Assembly (NCBI RefSeq): GCF_900109565.1
Contig: NZ_FNZZ01000003.1
Location: forward strand, 248,001-312,000
Direction: 5' to 3'
Length of the DNA: 64,000 nucleotides
Source: Sphingomonas palmae
GTDB taxonomy: Bacteria > Pseudomonadota > Alphaproteobacteria > Sphingomonadales > Sphingomonadaceae
A program made the translations under genes and the position numbers. Each line of letters starts with the position of its first letter. Positions within the stretch are counted from its first letter, which is position 1. Of the stretch, positions 53,990 through 64,000 are shown piece after piece. The notes beneath the pieces were generated by a model. It saw only the letters and a program-made list of their open reading frames with translations. It was not told the DNA's origin and made no database searches.

Positions 53990-54018
53990 TTGACGCTGCC
54001 ATCGCTCGTGCGTATAGG
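53990..54018 (+). promoter_or_regulatory. Sigma-70 promoter of the str operon
   Basis: TTGACG at 53990-53995, a 17-bp spacer and TATAGG at 54013-54018 fit the sigma-70 consensus and lie 163-191 bp before rpsL. Expected transcription would begin near 54025 and leave a leader of about 155 nt. Confidence 0.75.
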
Positions 54019-54079
54019 CGCCGACGTCCGACAGGAGGCGACTCCGCGCCGGGCAAGCTTGAACATTGCTGGATGCTTG

Positions 54080-54119
54080 AAGGACCGCGAGGGCCGTTAT
54101 CGGCTGCTCCCAGGTCCTT
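54080..54119 (+). promoter_or_regulatory. Hairpin in the rpsL leader, attenuator-like
   Basis: AAGGACC at 54080-54086 pairs with GGTCCTT at 54113-54119, followed by two further bases T that make a TTTT at 54118-54121. The 26-nt loop is GC-rich. It could be a weak attenuator or a regulatory leader of the str operon; not tested. Confidence 0.4.
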
Positions 54120-54180
54120 TTCGTATTCCAAGTGCTGTTATGGCTCCAGCAAAGTAACCTATGGAAAGGTGAAGGCTTCA

Positions 54181-54552
54181 ATGCCGACGATCAACCAGCT
54201 GGTCCGCAAGGGCCGCGACCCGCAGAAGGCCAAGTCGAAGGTCCCTGCGATGGAGCAGAACCCGCAGAAGCGCGGCGTCTGCACCCGTGTTTACACCACG
54301 ACCCCGAAGAAGCCGAACTCGGCGCTGCGCAAGGTGGCCAAGGTCCGCCTGACCAACCAGCGCGAAGTCATCAGCTACATCCCGGGCGAAGGCCATAACC
54401 TGCAGGAGCACTCGGTGGTGCTGATCCGCGGCGGGCGTGTGCGCGATCTTCCCGGCGTGCGCTACCACGTGCTGCGCGGCGTGCTCGACACGCAGGGCGT
54501 CAAGGACCGCAAGCAGTCGCGGTCGAAGTACGGTGCGAAGCGGCCGAAGTAA
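54181..54552 (+). CDS. rpsL: 30S ribosomal protein S12
   Basis: A 123-residue decoding-centre protein. The sequence follows bacterial S12 throughout ([49 protein letters not shown] and YGAKRPK). Lys43 and Lys44 are present, but residue 88, Lys in E. coli and most bacteria, is Arg here (codon CGC at 54442-54444 in GGRVRDLPG). Arg88 is a known streptomycin-resistance substitution in Mycobacterium tuberculosis. The gene is the first of the str operon, with the start behind AAAGGTGAAGG. Confidence 0.98.
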   Translation: MPTINQLVRKGRDPQKAKSKVPAMEQNPQKRGVCTRVYTTTPKKPNSALRKVAKVRLTNQREVISYIPGEGHNLQEHSVVLIRGGRVRDLPGVRYHVLRGVLDTQGVKDRKQSRSKYGAKRPK

Positions 54553-54597
54553 TTCGGCCCCGCCGTTTCTTTTACAGCTGTTTGAAAGGTCTTCCTC

Positions 54598-55068
54598 ATG
54601 GCGCGTCGTCGTCGTCCAGAAAAGCGTGAAATCCTGCCCGATCCCAAGTTCGGTGACATCACGCTGTCCAAGTTCATGAATTCGGTGATGCTCGACGGCA
54701 AGAAGTCCGTCGCAGAGGGCATCGTCTATGGTGCGATGGAAACCGTCGAGACCCGCGCGAAGCGCGAGCCGATCGGCGTGTTCCACGACGCGCTGAACAA
54801 CATCAAGCCGGGTATCGAGGTCCGTTCGCGCCGCGTCGGCGGTGCGACCTACCAGGTGCCCGTCGAGGTTCGTCCCGAGCGCGCTCAGGCGCTGGCGATC
54901 CGCTGGCTGATCGCGGCCGCACGTGCGCGCAGCGAGAACACGATGGCCGCGCGCCTGTCGGGTGAGCTGCTCGACGCGTCGAACAACCGTGGTAACGCGG
55001 TGAAGAAGCGCGAAGACACGCACCGCATGGCGGAAGCGAACCGCGCGTTCAGCCACTACCGCTGGTAA
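54598..55068 (+). CDS. rpsG: 30S ribosomal protein S7
   Basis: A 156-residue primary assembly protein for the 30S head, binding the 3' domain of 16S rRNA. Landmarks are [60 protein letters not shown] and [20 protein letters not shown]. It follows rpsL by 45 bp in the usual str order. S7 represses the str operon in E. coli by binding the rpsL-rpsG spacer; whether that occurs here is unknown. Confidence 0.98.
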   Translation: MARRRRPEKREILPDPKFGDITLSKFMNSVMLDGKKSVAEGIVYGAMETVETRAKREPIGVFHDALNNIKPGIEVRSRRVGGATYQVPVEVRPERAQALAIRWLIAAARARSENTMAARLSGELLDASNNRGNAVKKREDTHRMAEANRAFSHYRW

Positions 55069-55074
55069 GTGGTT

Positions 55075-55104
55075 GCGAACGCTGGCCCGACGGTTGGCGT
55101 TCGC
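55075..55104 (+). terminator. Hairpin after rpsG
   Basis: GCGAACGC pairs perfectly with GCGTTCGC around a 14-nt loop, six bases after the rpsG stop. There is no T-run, so it may be a pause, processing site or leaky terminator inside the operon. Confidence 0.4.
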
Positions 55105-55177
55105 GATAACATAGACTATATCGGTTGAGCGGGTTCGCCCGCACTCCCGATCGCTGTTCCCTCCACGCGGAGGTGTA

Positions 55178-55203
55178 GGGCCGAGCTTGGACAAGCTCGG
55201 CCC
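55178..55203 (+). other. Strong GGAC-loop hairpin in the rpsG-fusA spacer
   Basis: An 11-bp perfect stem GGGCCGAGCTT with AAGCTCGGCCC closes a GGAC tetraloop. It resembles REP-type palindromes of bacterial intergenic regions, but no second copy was seen in the window. It may stabilise or process the str mRNA. Confidence 0.55.
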
Positions 55204-55271
55204 GAACGGCTAGGGGGCGACCTCGCAAACGTTGGCATCGCCGGGCTGATCCGGCACAGGAGTGAAGCATC

Positions 55272-57365
<2,094 letters not shown>

Positions 57366-57371
57366 GGTGCA

Positions 57372-57395
57372 CGGGAGCAGGGCAACCTGCTCCCG
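57372..57395 (+). other. GCAA-tetraloop hairpin after fusA
   Basis: CGGGAGCAGG and CCTGCTCCCG form a perfect 10-bp stem around GCAA, a stable GNRA tetraloop, starting seven bases after the fusA stop. It has no T-run and lies in the 219-bp fusA-tuf spacer. Confidence 0.6.
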
Positions 57396-57438
57396 AGACA
57401 CCGCAGGCCGGGCGACCTCGGGCCCGCCCGAGGATCGA

Positions 57439-57463
57439 CGACGCGGAATTCACTTCCGCGTCG
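57439..57463 (+). other. Second hairpin in the fusA-tuf spacer
   Basis: CGACGCGGAA and TTCCGCGTCG form a perfect 10-bp stem around TTCAC. Together with 57372-57395 it structures the spacer before tuf. Confidence 0.6.
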
Positions 57464-57584
57464 CCCCGCGACTGGGAACATCCCGGCCAAGGGGTTTGCG
57501 CAACACGAATTCAGCCGCTATGGGGCCGCCTTCACCGCGGGTCCTGCGTGCGGCTCCAGTGACATCCAAGAAGGTAGGGAAACA

Positions 57585-58781
<1,197 letters not shown>

Positions 58782-58834
58782 TATAGGCGCCAGCCTTACG
58801 GAGGTCGGTGGTTCTACCACCGGCCATCAGCAAG

Positions 58835-58862
58835 CGGCCCGCACCGGCGACGGTGCGGGCCG
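58835..58862 (+). terminator. Terminator after tuf
   Basis: A 12-bp perfect stem, CGGCCCGCACCG with CGGTGCGGGCCG, closes a GCGA tetraloop and is followed by TTCGCTTTT. A smaller hairpin CGGTGG-TTCTA-CCACCG lies just before it at 58806-58822. Confidence 0.8.
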
Positions 58863-58986
58863 TTCGCTTTTAAGTAGGAACACCCTCACGCCGCGGCTCC
58901 GTCCGACGTGATCGTGTTCAGTCGCAAGCGTATCAAACCAGCAAGAGCCGCTCGCCGCGGCCCGCTCTTTCGCATCGGTAGGGAAC

Positions 58987-59295
58987 ATGGACACCAACAT
59001 CCGCATCCGCCTGAAGGCATTCGATCACCGCGTGCTCGACCAGGCGACCGGCGACATCGCCGACACCGCGCGCCGCACCGGTGCGCTGATCCGTGGCCCG
59101 ATCCCGCTTCCGACCCGCATCGAGAAGTTCACCGTCAACCGCGGTCCGCACATCGACAAGAAGAGCCGTGAGCAGTTCGAGGTGCGCACCTACAAGCGCA
59201 TGCTCGACATCGTGCAGCCGACCCCGCAGACCGTCGACGCGCTGATGAAGCTCGACCTCGCGGCCGGTGTTGACGTCGAGATCAAGCTGGCCTAA
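58987..59295 (+). CDS. rpsJ: 30S ribosomal protein S10
   Basis: A 102-residue head protein of the 30S subunit, also part of the NusB-S10 antitermination complex. [20 protein letters not shown], then [40 protein letters not shown] and GVDVEIKLA match S10. GGTAGGGAAC precedes the ATG. The gene begins the S10 cluster after a 124-bp gap behind the tuf terminator. It is separated from rplC by 295 nt. Confidence 0.98.
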   Translation: MDTNIRIRLKAFDHRVLDQATGDIADTARRTGALIRGPIPLPTRIEKFTVNRGPHIDKKSREQFEVRTYKRMLDIVQPTPQTVDALMKLDLAAGVDVEIKLA

Positions 59296-59590
59296 TGCGC
59301 CGGCTCCCGCGGTTGACGCCAGCTTGGTGAGTCCCGCGGGTTTGTCGTTTTCGTCTCGCACGATCGCGACCGTGACAACCCCGCTCTGGCTGGGTTCGCC
59401 ACAACGTTGAGATACCGCCGGCGGCAACGCCTCCGGGACAGCGTCTCCCGTCACGTTCCTGCAAAGGAGCGACCAGCCCGGGACGGGGGCACGCTTCGCT
59501 TATCCGGGCTGACCCGTCGTCCTCGTAAGAGGGCGGCACAAGCACCTTCGGGATGGGCCCGCGGGTGCCTCTGTCTAGGAGCAAAAGATC
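59296..59590 (+). promoter_or_regulatory. Structured 295-nt spacer between rpsJ and rplC
   Basis: No credible gene lies here. Stems include AGCCCGG (59475-59481) with CCGGGCT (59504-59510), and GCACC (59542-59546) with GGTGC (59564-59568) just before the rplC start. AGGAG at 59577-59581 is the rplC ribosome binding site. In E. coli rpsJ and rplC are close together and the L4-controlled leader precedes rpsJ. A leader or second promoter here is inferred from size and structure; no -35/-10 pair is certain. Confidence 0.5.
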
Positions 59591-60343
59591 ATGCGCACTG
59601 GCGTGATCGCGAAGAAAATGGGCATGACGCGCCTGTTCCAGGATGATGGCCGGCACGTGCCCGTCACCGTCCTGCAACTCGAAGGTTTGCAGGTCATCGC
59701 CCGTCGCGAGATGGATCGTGACGGCTACACCGCCGTCCAGCTTGGCGCAGGCAGCGCCAAGGCAAAGAACGTCGCCAAGCCGCAGCGCGGCCACTTCGGC
59801 AAGGCCGAAGTCGAGCCGAAGGCGGTCGTTGCCGAGTTCCGCGTGACCGAGGACAACCTCCTCGACGTCGGCGCCGAGCTGTCGGCCGATCACTATGTCG
59901 CCGGCCAGTACGTCGACATCCAGGGTCGTACGCAGGGCAAGGGTTTCGCCGGCGCGATGAAGCGCTGGAACTTTGGCGGTCTGCGCGCCACGCACGGCGT
60001 GTCGGTCAGCCACCGCTCGCACGGTTCGACGGGTAATCGTCAGGATCCGGGTCGCGTCTTCAAGAACAAGAAGATGGCCGGTCACATGGGCGACAAGAAC
60101 CGCACGCAGCAGAACCTCGAGATCGTCGGCACCGACGTCGAGCGCGGCCTGATCTTCGTCAAGGGCTCGGTGCCTGGCTCGAAGGGCGGCTGGCTGTTCG
60201 TCAAGGACGCGGTCAAGCTGCCGCGCCACGAGACTGCACCGTTCCCGGCCAGCCTGAAGCAGGCTGCCACCAACAACACCGCCGCTGACACGCCGGTCGA
60301 GACCTCGACCGACGCGCAGGCGACCGACGGCCAGGAGGGCTGA
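59591..60343 (+). CDS. rplC: 50S ribosomal protein L3
   Basis: A 250-residue early assembly protein near the peptidyl-transferase centre. [40 protein letters not shown], the loop [20 protein letters not shown] and [20 protein letters not shown] are clear. A 35-residue Thr/Ala-rich tail ([14 protein letters not shown]) extends beyond the E. coli length, as in other alphaproteobacteria. It begins behind AGGAG, ten bases or fewer from the ATG, and is followed two bases later by rplD. Confidence 0.98.
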   Translation: MRTGVIAKKMGMTRLFQDDGRHVPVTVLQLEGLQVIARREMDRDGYTAVQLGAGSAKAKNVAKPQRGHFGKAEVEPKAVVAEFRVTEDNLLDVGAELSADHYVAGQYVDIQGRTQGKGFAGAMKRWNFGGLRATHGVSVSHRSHGSTGNRQDPGRVFKNKKMAGHMGDKNRTQQNLEIVGTDVERGLIFVKGSVPGSKGGWLFVKDAVKLPRHETAPFPASLKQAATNNTAADTPVETSTDAQATDGQEG

Positions 60344-60345
60344 AC

Positions 60346-60960
60346 GTGAAGGTCAAGGTTTCCTCCTTTGCCGGCACCGATGCGAGCGAGATCGAGCTCA
60401 ACGACGAGGTCTTCGGCCTCGATCCGCGTGCCGACATCCTGCACCGCGTCGTGACCTGGCAGCTCGAGAAGCGTCGTGCGACCGCGCGCGGCACCCGTGA
60501 GCGCGCCGACGTTGCCCGCTCGGGCAAGAAGTTTGGTCGCCAGAAGGGCGGCGGTACGGCTCGTCACGGCGATCGCCGCGCTCCGGTGTTCATCGGCGGT
60601 GGTAAGGCGCACGGCGCTCGCGTTCGTGACTTCAATCCCGGTCTGAACAAGAAGGTTCGCGCGCTGGGTCTGAAGATGGCGCTGTCGAGCCACGCCAGGA
60701 ATGGTTCGCTGATCGTGCTGGACGGCTTCACCGTCGCCAAGACGACCGAGCTCAAGGGCCATTTCGCGACGCTCAATACCGGCAAGCGCACGCTCGTCAT
60801 CGACGGCGACGCCGGCGAGGGCTTCCGCGCCGGTCGCAACCTGGTCGGCGTCGACATGCTCCCCGCAGTGGGCGCGAACGTCTACGACATCATCAAGGCT
60901 GACACGCTGGTCCTGACCCGCGCGGCGGTCGAGAAGCTGGAGGCTCGCTTCAATGGCTAA
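60346..60960 (+). CDS. rplD: 50S ribosomal protein L4
   Basis: A 204-residue protein of the exit tunnel wall; in E. coli it also represses the S10 operon. The extended loop [20 protein letters not shown] with [20 protein letters not shown] and the [20 protein letters not shown] region fit L4. It starts with GTG at 60346, two bases after rplC, with AGGAGG upstream. It overlaps rplW by eight bases. Confidence 0.98.
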   Translation: MKVKVSSFAGTDASEIELNDEVFGLDPRADILHRVVTWQLEKRRATARGTRERADVARSGKKFGRQKGGGTARHGDRRAPVFIGGGKAHGARVRDFNPGLNKKVRALGLKMALSSHARNGSLIVLDGFTVAKTTELKGHFATLNTGKRTLVIDGDAGEGFRAGRNLVGVDMLPAVGANVYDIIKADTLVLTRAAVEKLEARFNG

Positions 60961-61267
60961 GCAGGCAAAGGCGATCGACAACCGTCACTATGACGTGATT
61001 GTCGCGCCGCACATCACGGAGAAGGCGACCCTTCTCTCCGAGCAGAACGCCGTCGTGTTCAAGGTCGCCAACAAGGCGACCAAGCCGGAGATCAAGGCAG
61101 CGGTCGAGGCTCTGTTCGACGTGTCCGTGAAGAGCGTGAACACGATCGTGCAGAAGGGCAAGACCAAGCGTTGGAAGGGTGCGCCCTACCAGCGGTCTGA
61201 CATGAAGAAGGCGATCGTCACCCTCACCGAGGGTCAGTCGATCGACGTCACCGAGGGGGCCAAGTAA
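60953..61267 (+). CDS. rplW: 50S ribosomal protein L23
   Basis: A 104-residue protein at the tunnel exit, docking site for trigger factor and SRP. It shows [20 protein letters not shown] and [20 protein letters not shown] with [20 protein letters not shown]. The start lies eight bases inside rplD, and it ends one base before rplB. Confidence 0.98.
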   Translation: MAKQAKAIDNRHYDVIVAPHITEKATLLSEQNAVVFKVANKATKPEIKAAVEALFDVSVKSVNTIVQKGKTKRWKGAPYQRSDMKKAIVTLTEGQSIDVTEGAK

Positions 61268-61268
61268 G

Positions 61269-62102
61269 ATGGCACTCAAGCATTATAACCCGACGTCGCC
61301 CGCGCAGCGCGGCCTCATCCTCGTCGACAAGTCGTCGCTGTGGAAGGGCAAGCCCGTCAAGGCGCTGACCGAGGGCAAGAACAAGACCGGCGGCCGCAAC
61401 AACAAGGGCCACGTGACCAGCCGCGGTATCGCGGGCGGCCACAAGCAGAAGTATCGCTTCATCGACTTCAAGCGTCGCAAGTGGGACGCCGAGGGCACGG
61501 TCGAGCGGCTCGAGTACGATCCCAACCGCACCGCGTTCATCGCGCTGGTGTCGTACGCGGACGGCGAGCAGGCTTACATCATCGCGCCGCAGCGTCTTGC
61601 GGTCGGTGACAAGGTGATTGCGGCGAAGAAGACCGACACCAAGCCCGGCAATGCGATGGAGATCGGCCAGGTCCCCGTCGGCACCATCGTTCACAACGTG
61701 GAGATGAAGCCGAACAAGGGTGGGCAGATCGCGCGCTCGGCCGGCACCTACGTGCAGGTCGTCGGTCGCGACCGCGGCATGGTGATCGTGCGCCTGAACT
61801 CGGGCGAGCAGCGCTACATCCGTGCCGAGTGCATGGCGACCGTTGGCGCGGTGTCAAATCCGGACAACCAGAACACGAACCTCGGCAAGGCTGGTCGTTC
61901 GCGCTGGATGGGTTCGCGTCCGCTGACGCGCGGTGTTGCAAAGAACCCGGTCGACCACCCGCACGGCGGTGGTGAAGGCCGGACCTCGGGCGGCCGTCAT
62001 CCGGTCACGCCGTGGGGCAAGCCGACCAAGGGTGCGCGCACCCGCCACAACAAGTCTACGGACAAGATGATCATCCGTAGCCGTCACGCGAGGAAGAAGT
62101 AA
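61269..62102 (+). CDS. rplB: 50S ribosomal protein L2
   Basis: A 277-residue protein needed for subunit association and peptidyl transfer. [40 protein letters not shown], the [19 protein letters not shown] stretch and the conserved His loop [20 protein letters not shown] are visible, with a basic end. It shares one base with rpsS (TAATG). Confidence 0.98.
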   Translation: MALKHYNPTSPAQRGLILVDKSSLWKGKPVKALTEGKNKTGGRNNKGHVTSRGIAGGHKQKYRFIDFKRRKWDAEGTVERLEYDPNRTAFIALVSYADGEQAYIIAPQRLAVGDKVIAAKKTDTKPGNAMEIGQVPVGTIVHNVEMKPNKGGQIARSAGTYVQVVGRDRGMVIVRLNSGEQRYIRAECMATVGAVSNPDNQNTNLGKAGRSRWMGSRPLTRGVAKNPVDHPHGGGEGRTSGGRHPVTPWGKPTKGARTRHNKSTDKMIIRSRHARKK

Positions 62103-62377
62103 TGGCGCGCTCCGTCTGGAAGGGCCCGTTCGTCGAACTGAGCCTTCTCAAGAAGGCCGAAGCCGCGCAGGACGCGGGTGGCCGCGCGCCGATCAAGACC
62201 TGGTCGCGCCGTTCCACCATCCTGCCGCAGTTCGTCGGTCTGACGTTCACCGTCTACAATGGCCGCAAGTTCGTGCCCGTCTCGATCAACGAGGACATGG
62301 TCGGCATGAAGCTCGGCGAGTTCGCGCCGACCCGGTATTTCCCGGGTCACGCGGCTGACAAGAAGGGCAAGCGCTGA
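62102..62377 (+). CDS. rpsS: 30S ribosomal protein S19
   Basis: A 91-residue head protein that contacts S13. [40 protein letters not shown] and the [18 protein letters not shown] end match S19. It overlaps rplB and rplV by one base each (TAATG and TGATG). Confidence 0.98.
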   Translation: MARSVWKGPFVELSLLKKAEAAQDAGGRAPIKTWSRRSTILPQFVGLTFTVYNGRKFVPVSINEDMVGMKLGEFAPTRYFPGHAADKKGKR

Positions 62378-62753
62378 TGTCGAAGCCAGCATCCCCTCGC
62401 AAGGTCGGCGACAAGGAGGCCTTGTCGGTCGGCACGCAGATCCGCGGATCGGCGCAGAAGCTCAACCTGGTCGCGGGCCTGATCCGTGGCCGCAAGGTCA
62501 GCGACGCGCTGAACATCCTGCAGTTCTCGACCAAGGCAATGGCGGTTGACGCGCGCAAGGTGCTCGCTTCCGCGATCGCCAACGCCGAGAACAACCACAA
62601 CCTCGACGTTGACGCGCTCGTCGTCGCCGAGGCGTCGGTCGGCAAGTCGATCACCATGAAGCGGTTCGCCACGCGCGGCCGCGGCAAGTCCACCCGCATC
62701 CTGAAGCCGTTCTCGCGGCTGCGGATCGTCGTGCGCGAGCAGGAAGAAGCCTA

Positions 62754-62754
<1 letters not shown>
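62377..62754 (+). CDS. rplV: 50S ribosomal protein L22
   Basis: A 125-residue tunnel protein whose loop reaches into the exit tunnel. [40 protein letters not shown] and the loop [20 protein letters not shown] are present. It overlaps rpsC by one base. Confidence 0.98.
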
Positions 62755-63461
<707 letters not shown>

Positions 63462-63476
63462 GGTACTGGACAGGAC

Positions 63477-63911
63477 ATGCTGCAACCAAAGCGCACCAAG
63501 TTCCGCAAGGCGTTCAAGGGCCGCATCCACGGCGACGCCAAGGGCGGCACGGCTCTGAACTTCGGCTCCTATGGGCTGAAGGCAATGGAGCCGGAACGCA
63601 TCACCGCGCGTCAGATCGAGGCGGCTCGCCGCGCGATCACGCGCCACATCAAGCGCCAGGGCCGTCTCTGGATCCGCATCTTCCCGGACGTTCCCGTCTC
63701 GTCGAAGCCGGCCGAAGTCCGCATGGGCTCGGGCAAGGGTTCGCCGGAGTTCTGGGCCGCCCGCGTCAAGCCGGGCCGGATCCTGTTCGAGCTCGACGGC
63801 GTCGAGGGCAAGATCGCCGCGGAAGCATTCGAGCGCGCCGCGATGAAGCTGCCGATCAAGACCAAGGTCGTGGCGCGTCTGGGCGACACGTCGCACCTGG
63901 GAGGCGAGTGA
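63477..63911 (+). CDS. rplP: 50S ribosomal protein L16
   Basis: A 144-residue protein at the A-site side of the peptidyl-transferase centre. [60 protein letters not shown] and the C-terminal [17 protein letters not shown] fit L16. It starts 15 bp after rpsC and rpmC starts one base after its stop. Confidence 0.98.
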   Translation: MLQPKRTKFRKAFKGRIHGDAKGGTALNFGSYGLKAMEPERITARQIEAARRAITRHIKRQGRLWIRIFPDVPVSSKPAEVRMGSGKGSPEFWAARVKPGRILFELDGVEGKIAAEAFERAAMKLPIKTKVVARLGDTSHLGGE

Positions 63912-63912
63912 G

Positions 63913-64000
63913 ATGGCTAAGGGTAAGACCAAGACCGATTTCGTTGGCCAGACCGACGACCAGCTCGGCGAGAGCCTGGGCCAGCTGAAGCGCGAGCAGT
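63913..64000 (+). CDS. rpmC: 50S ribosomal protein L29, partial at window end
   Basis: The first 29 codons of a reading frame beginning [20 protein letters not shown] and continuing LGQLKREQ, consistent with L29 at this place after rplP. The frame runs off the right edge of the window. It starts one base after the rplP stop. Confidence 0.9.
   Translation, partial: MAKGKTKTDFVGQTDDQLGESLGQLKREQ

Noticed and set aside
58801..58862. Possible tRNA in the tuf-rpsJ gap
   Set aside because: The hairpins are two simple stems; there is no acceptor, D or T arm and no CCA. It is a terminator.

Overview
The window looks like a chromosomal segment of a sphingomonad (Alphaproteobacteria, Sphingomonadales, most likely Sphingomonas or a close relative). 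The grounds are high GC with strong GC3 bias, alphaproteobacterial cell-cycle regulators (CtrA and GcrA), many 4-bp GTGA gene overlaps, an MlaA-type protein of the form seen in sphingomonads, and an alphaproteobacterial str/S10 ribosomal order. No phage, transposase, integrase, CRISPR array, tRNA or rRNA was seen. This is mostly core genome, not an island.

Layout. 1-1.4 kb: a run of very small acidic proteins of unknown role, facing one small gene on the opposite strand. 1.6-8.4 kb: an MscS-type channel, a large secreted beta-propeller/amidohydrolase fusion, and the tRNA hydroxylase TrhO. 8.4-13.9 kb: two glutathione-transferase-fold proteins and an ABC-F ATPase, divergent from uvrC. 13.9-17.6 kb: a deacetylase/acetyltransferase pair, recO and leuB. 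17.6-21.8 kb: a membrane mannosyltransferase, then metZ-apaG-lysR as a chain of 4-bp overlaps, then a small convergent gene. 21.9-28.8 kb: an ABC-2 permease, gcrA, a TadE/TadG pair, an outer-membrane barrel protein and parE. 28.9-34 kb: mlaA, an OPT transporter with a cupin gene, and homoserine dehydrogenase.

34-41.3 kb is a long minus-strand run: pyruvate dehydrogenase E2, a small membrane protein, an acyl-CoA thioesterase, a visibly AT-richer small membrane gene, lpdA (E3), a large GT-C-like membrane protein, an AI-2E family protein and ctrA. A perfect TTAA-N7-TTAA CtrA box lies in front of ctrA. 41.4-53.9 kb: stress protein, M28 peptidase, glycine/tryptophan-repeat RcnB-like protein, free-methionine sulfoxide reductase, a secreted protein with EreA/ChaN-like motifs, arfB, a pseudouridine synthase, a VanY-like peptidase, a wrbA-pirin unit divergent from a LysR gene, an HPP protein, DUF3140 and an alpha/beta hydrolase.

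54-64 kb is the str and S10 ribosomal cluster: rpsL, rpsG, fusA, tuf, then rpsJ, rplC, rplD, rplW, rplB, rpsS, rplV, rpsC, rplP and the start of rpmC, which runs off the window. A good sigma-70 promoter lies 163-191 bp before rpsL, strong tetraloop hairpins sit in the rpsG-fusA and fusA-tuf spacers, and an unusual 295-nt structured spacer separates rpsJ from rplC. S12 carries Arg at position 88, the substitution known elsewhere for streptomycin resistance.

No clear new defence or mobile system was found. The best leads are small: a GAAA-tetraloop hairpin covering the tadE ribosome binding site, the AT-rich membrane gene inside the pyruvate dehydrogenase cluster, natural Arg88 in S12, the displaced S10-operon leader, and the EreA/ChaN-like secreted protein.
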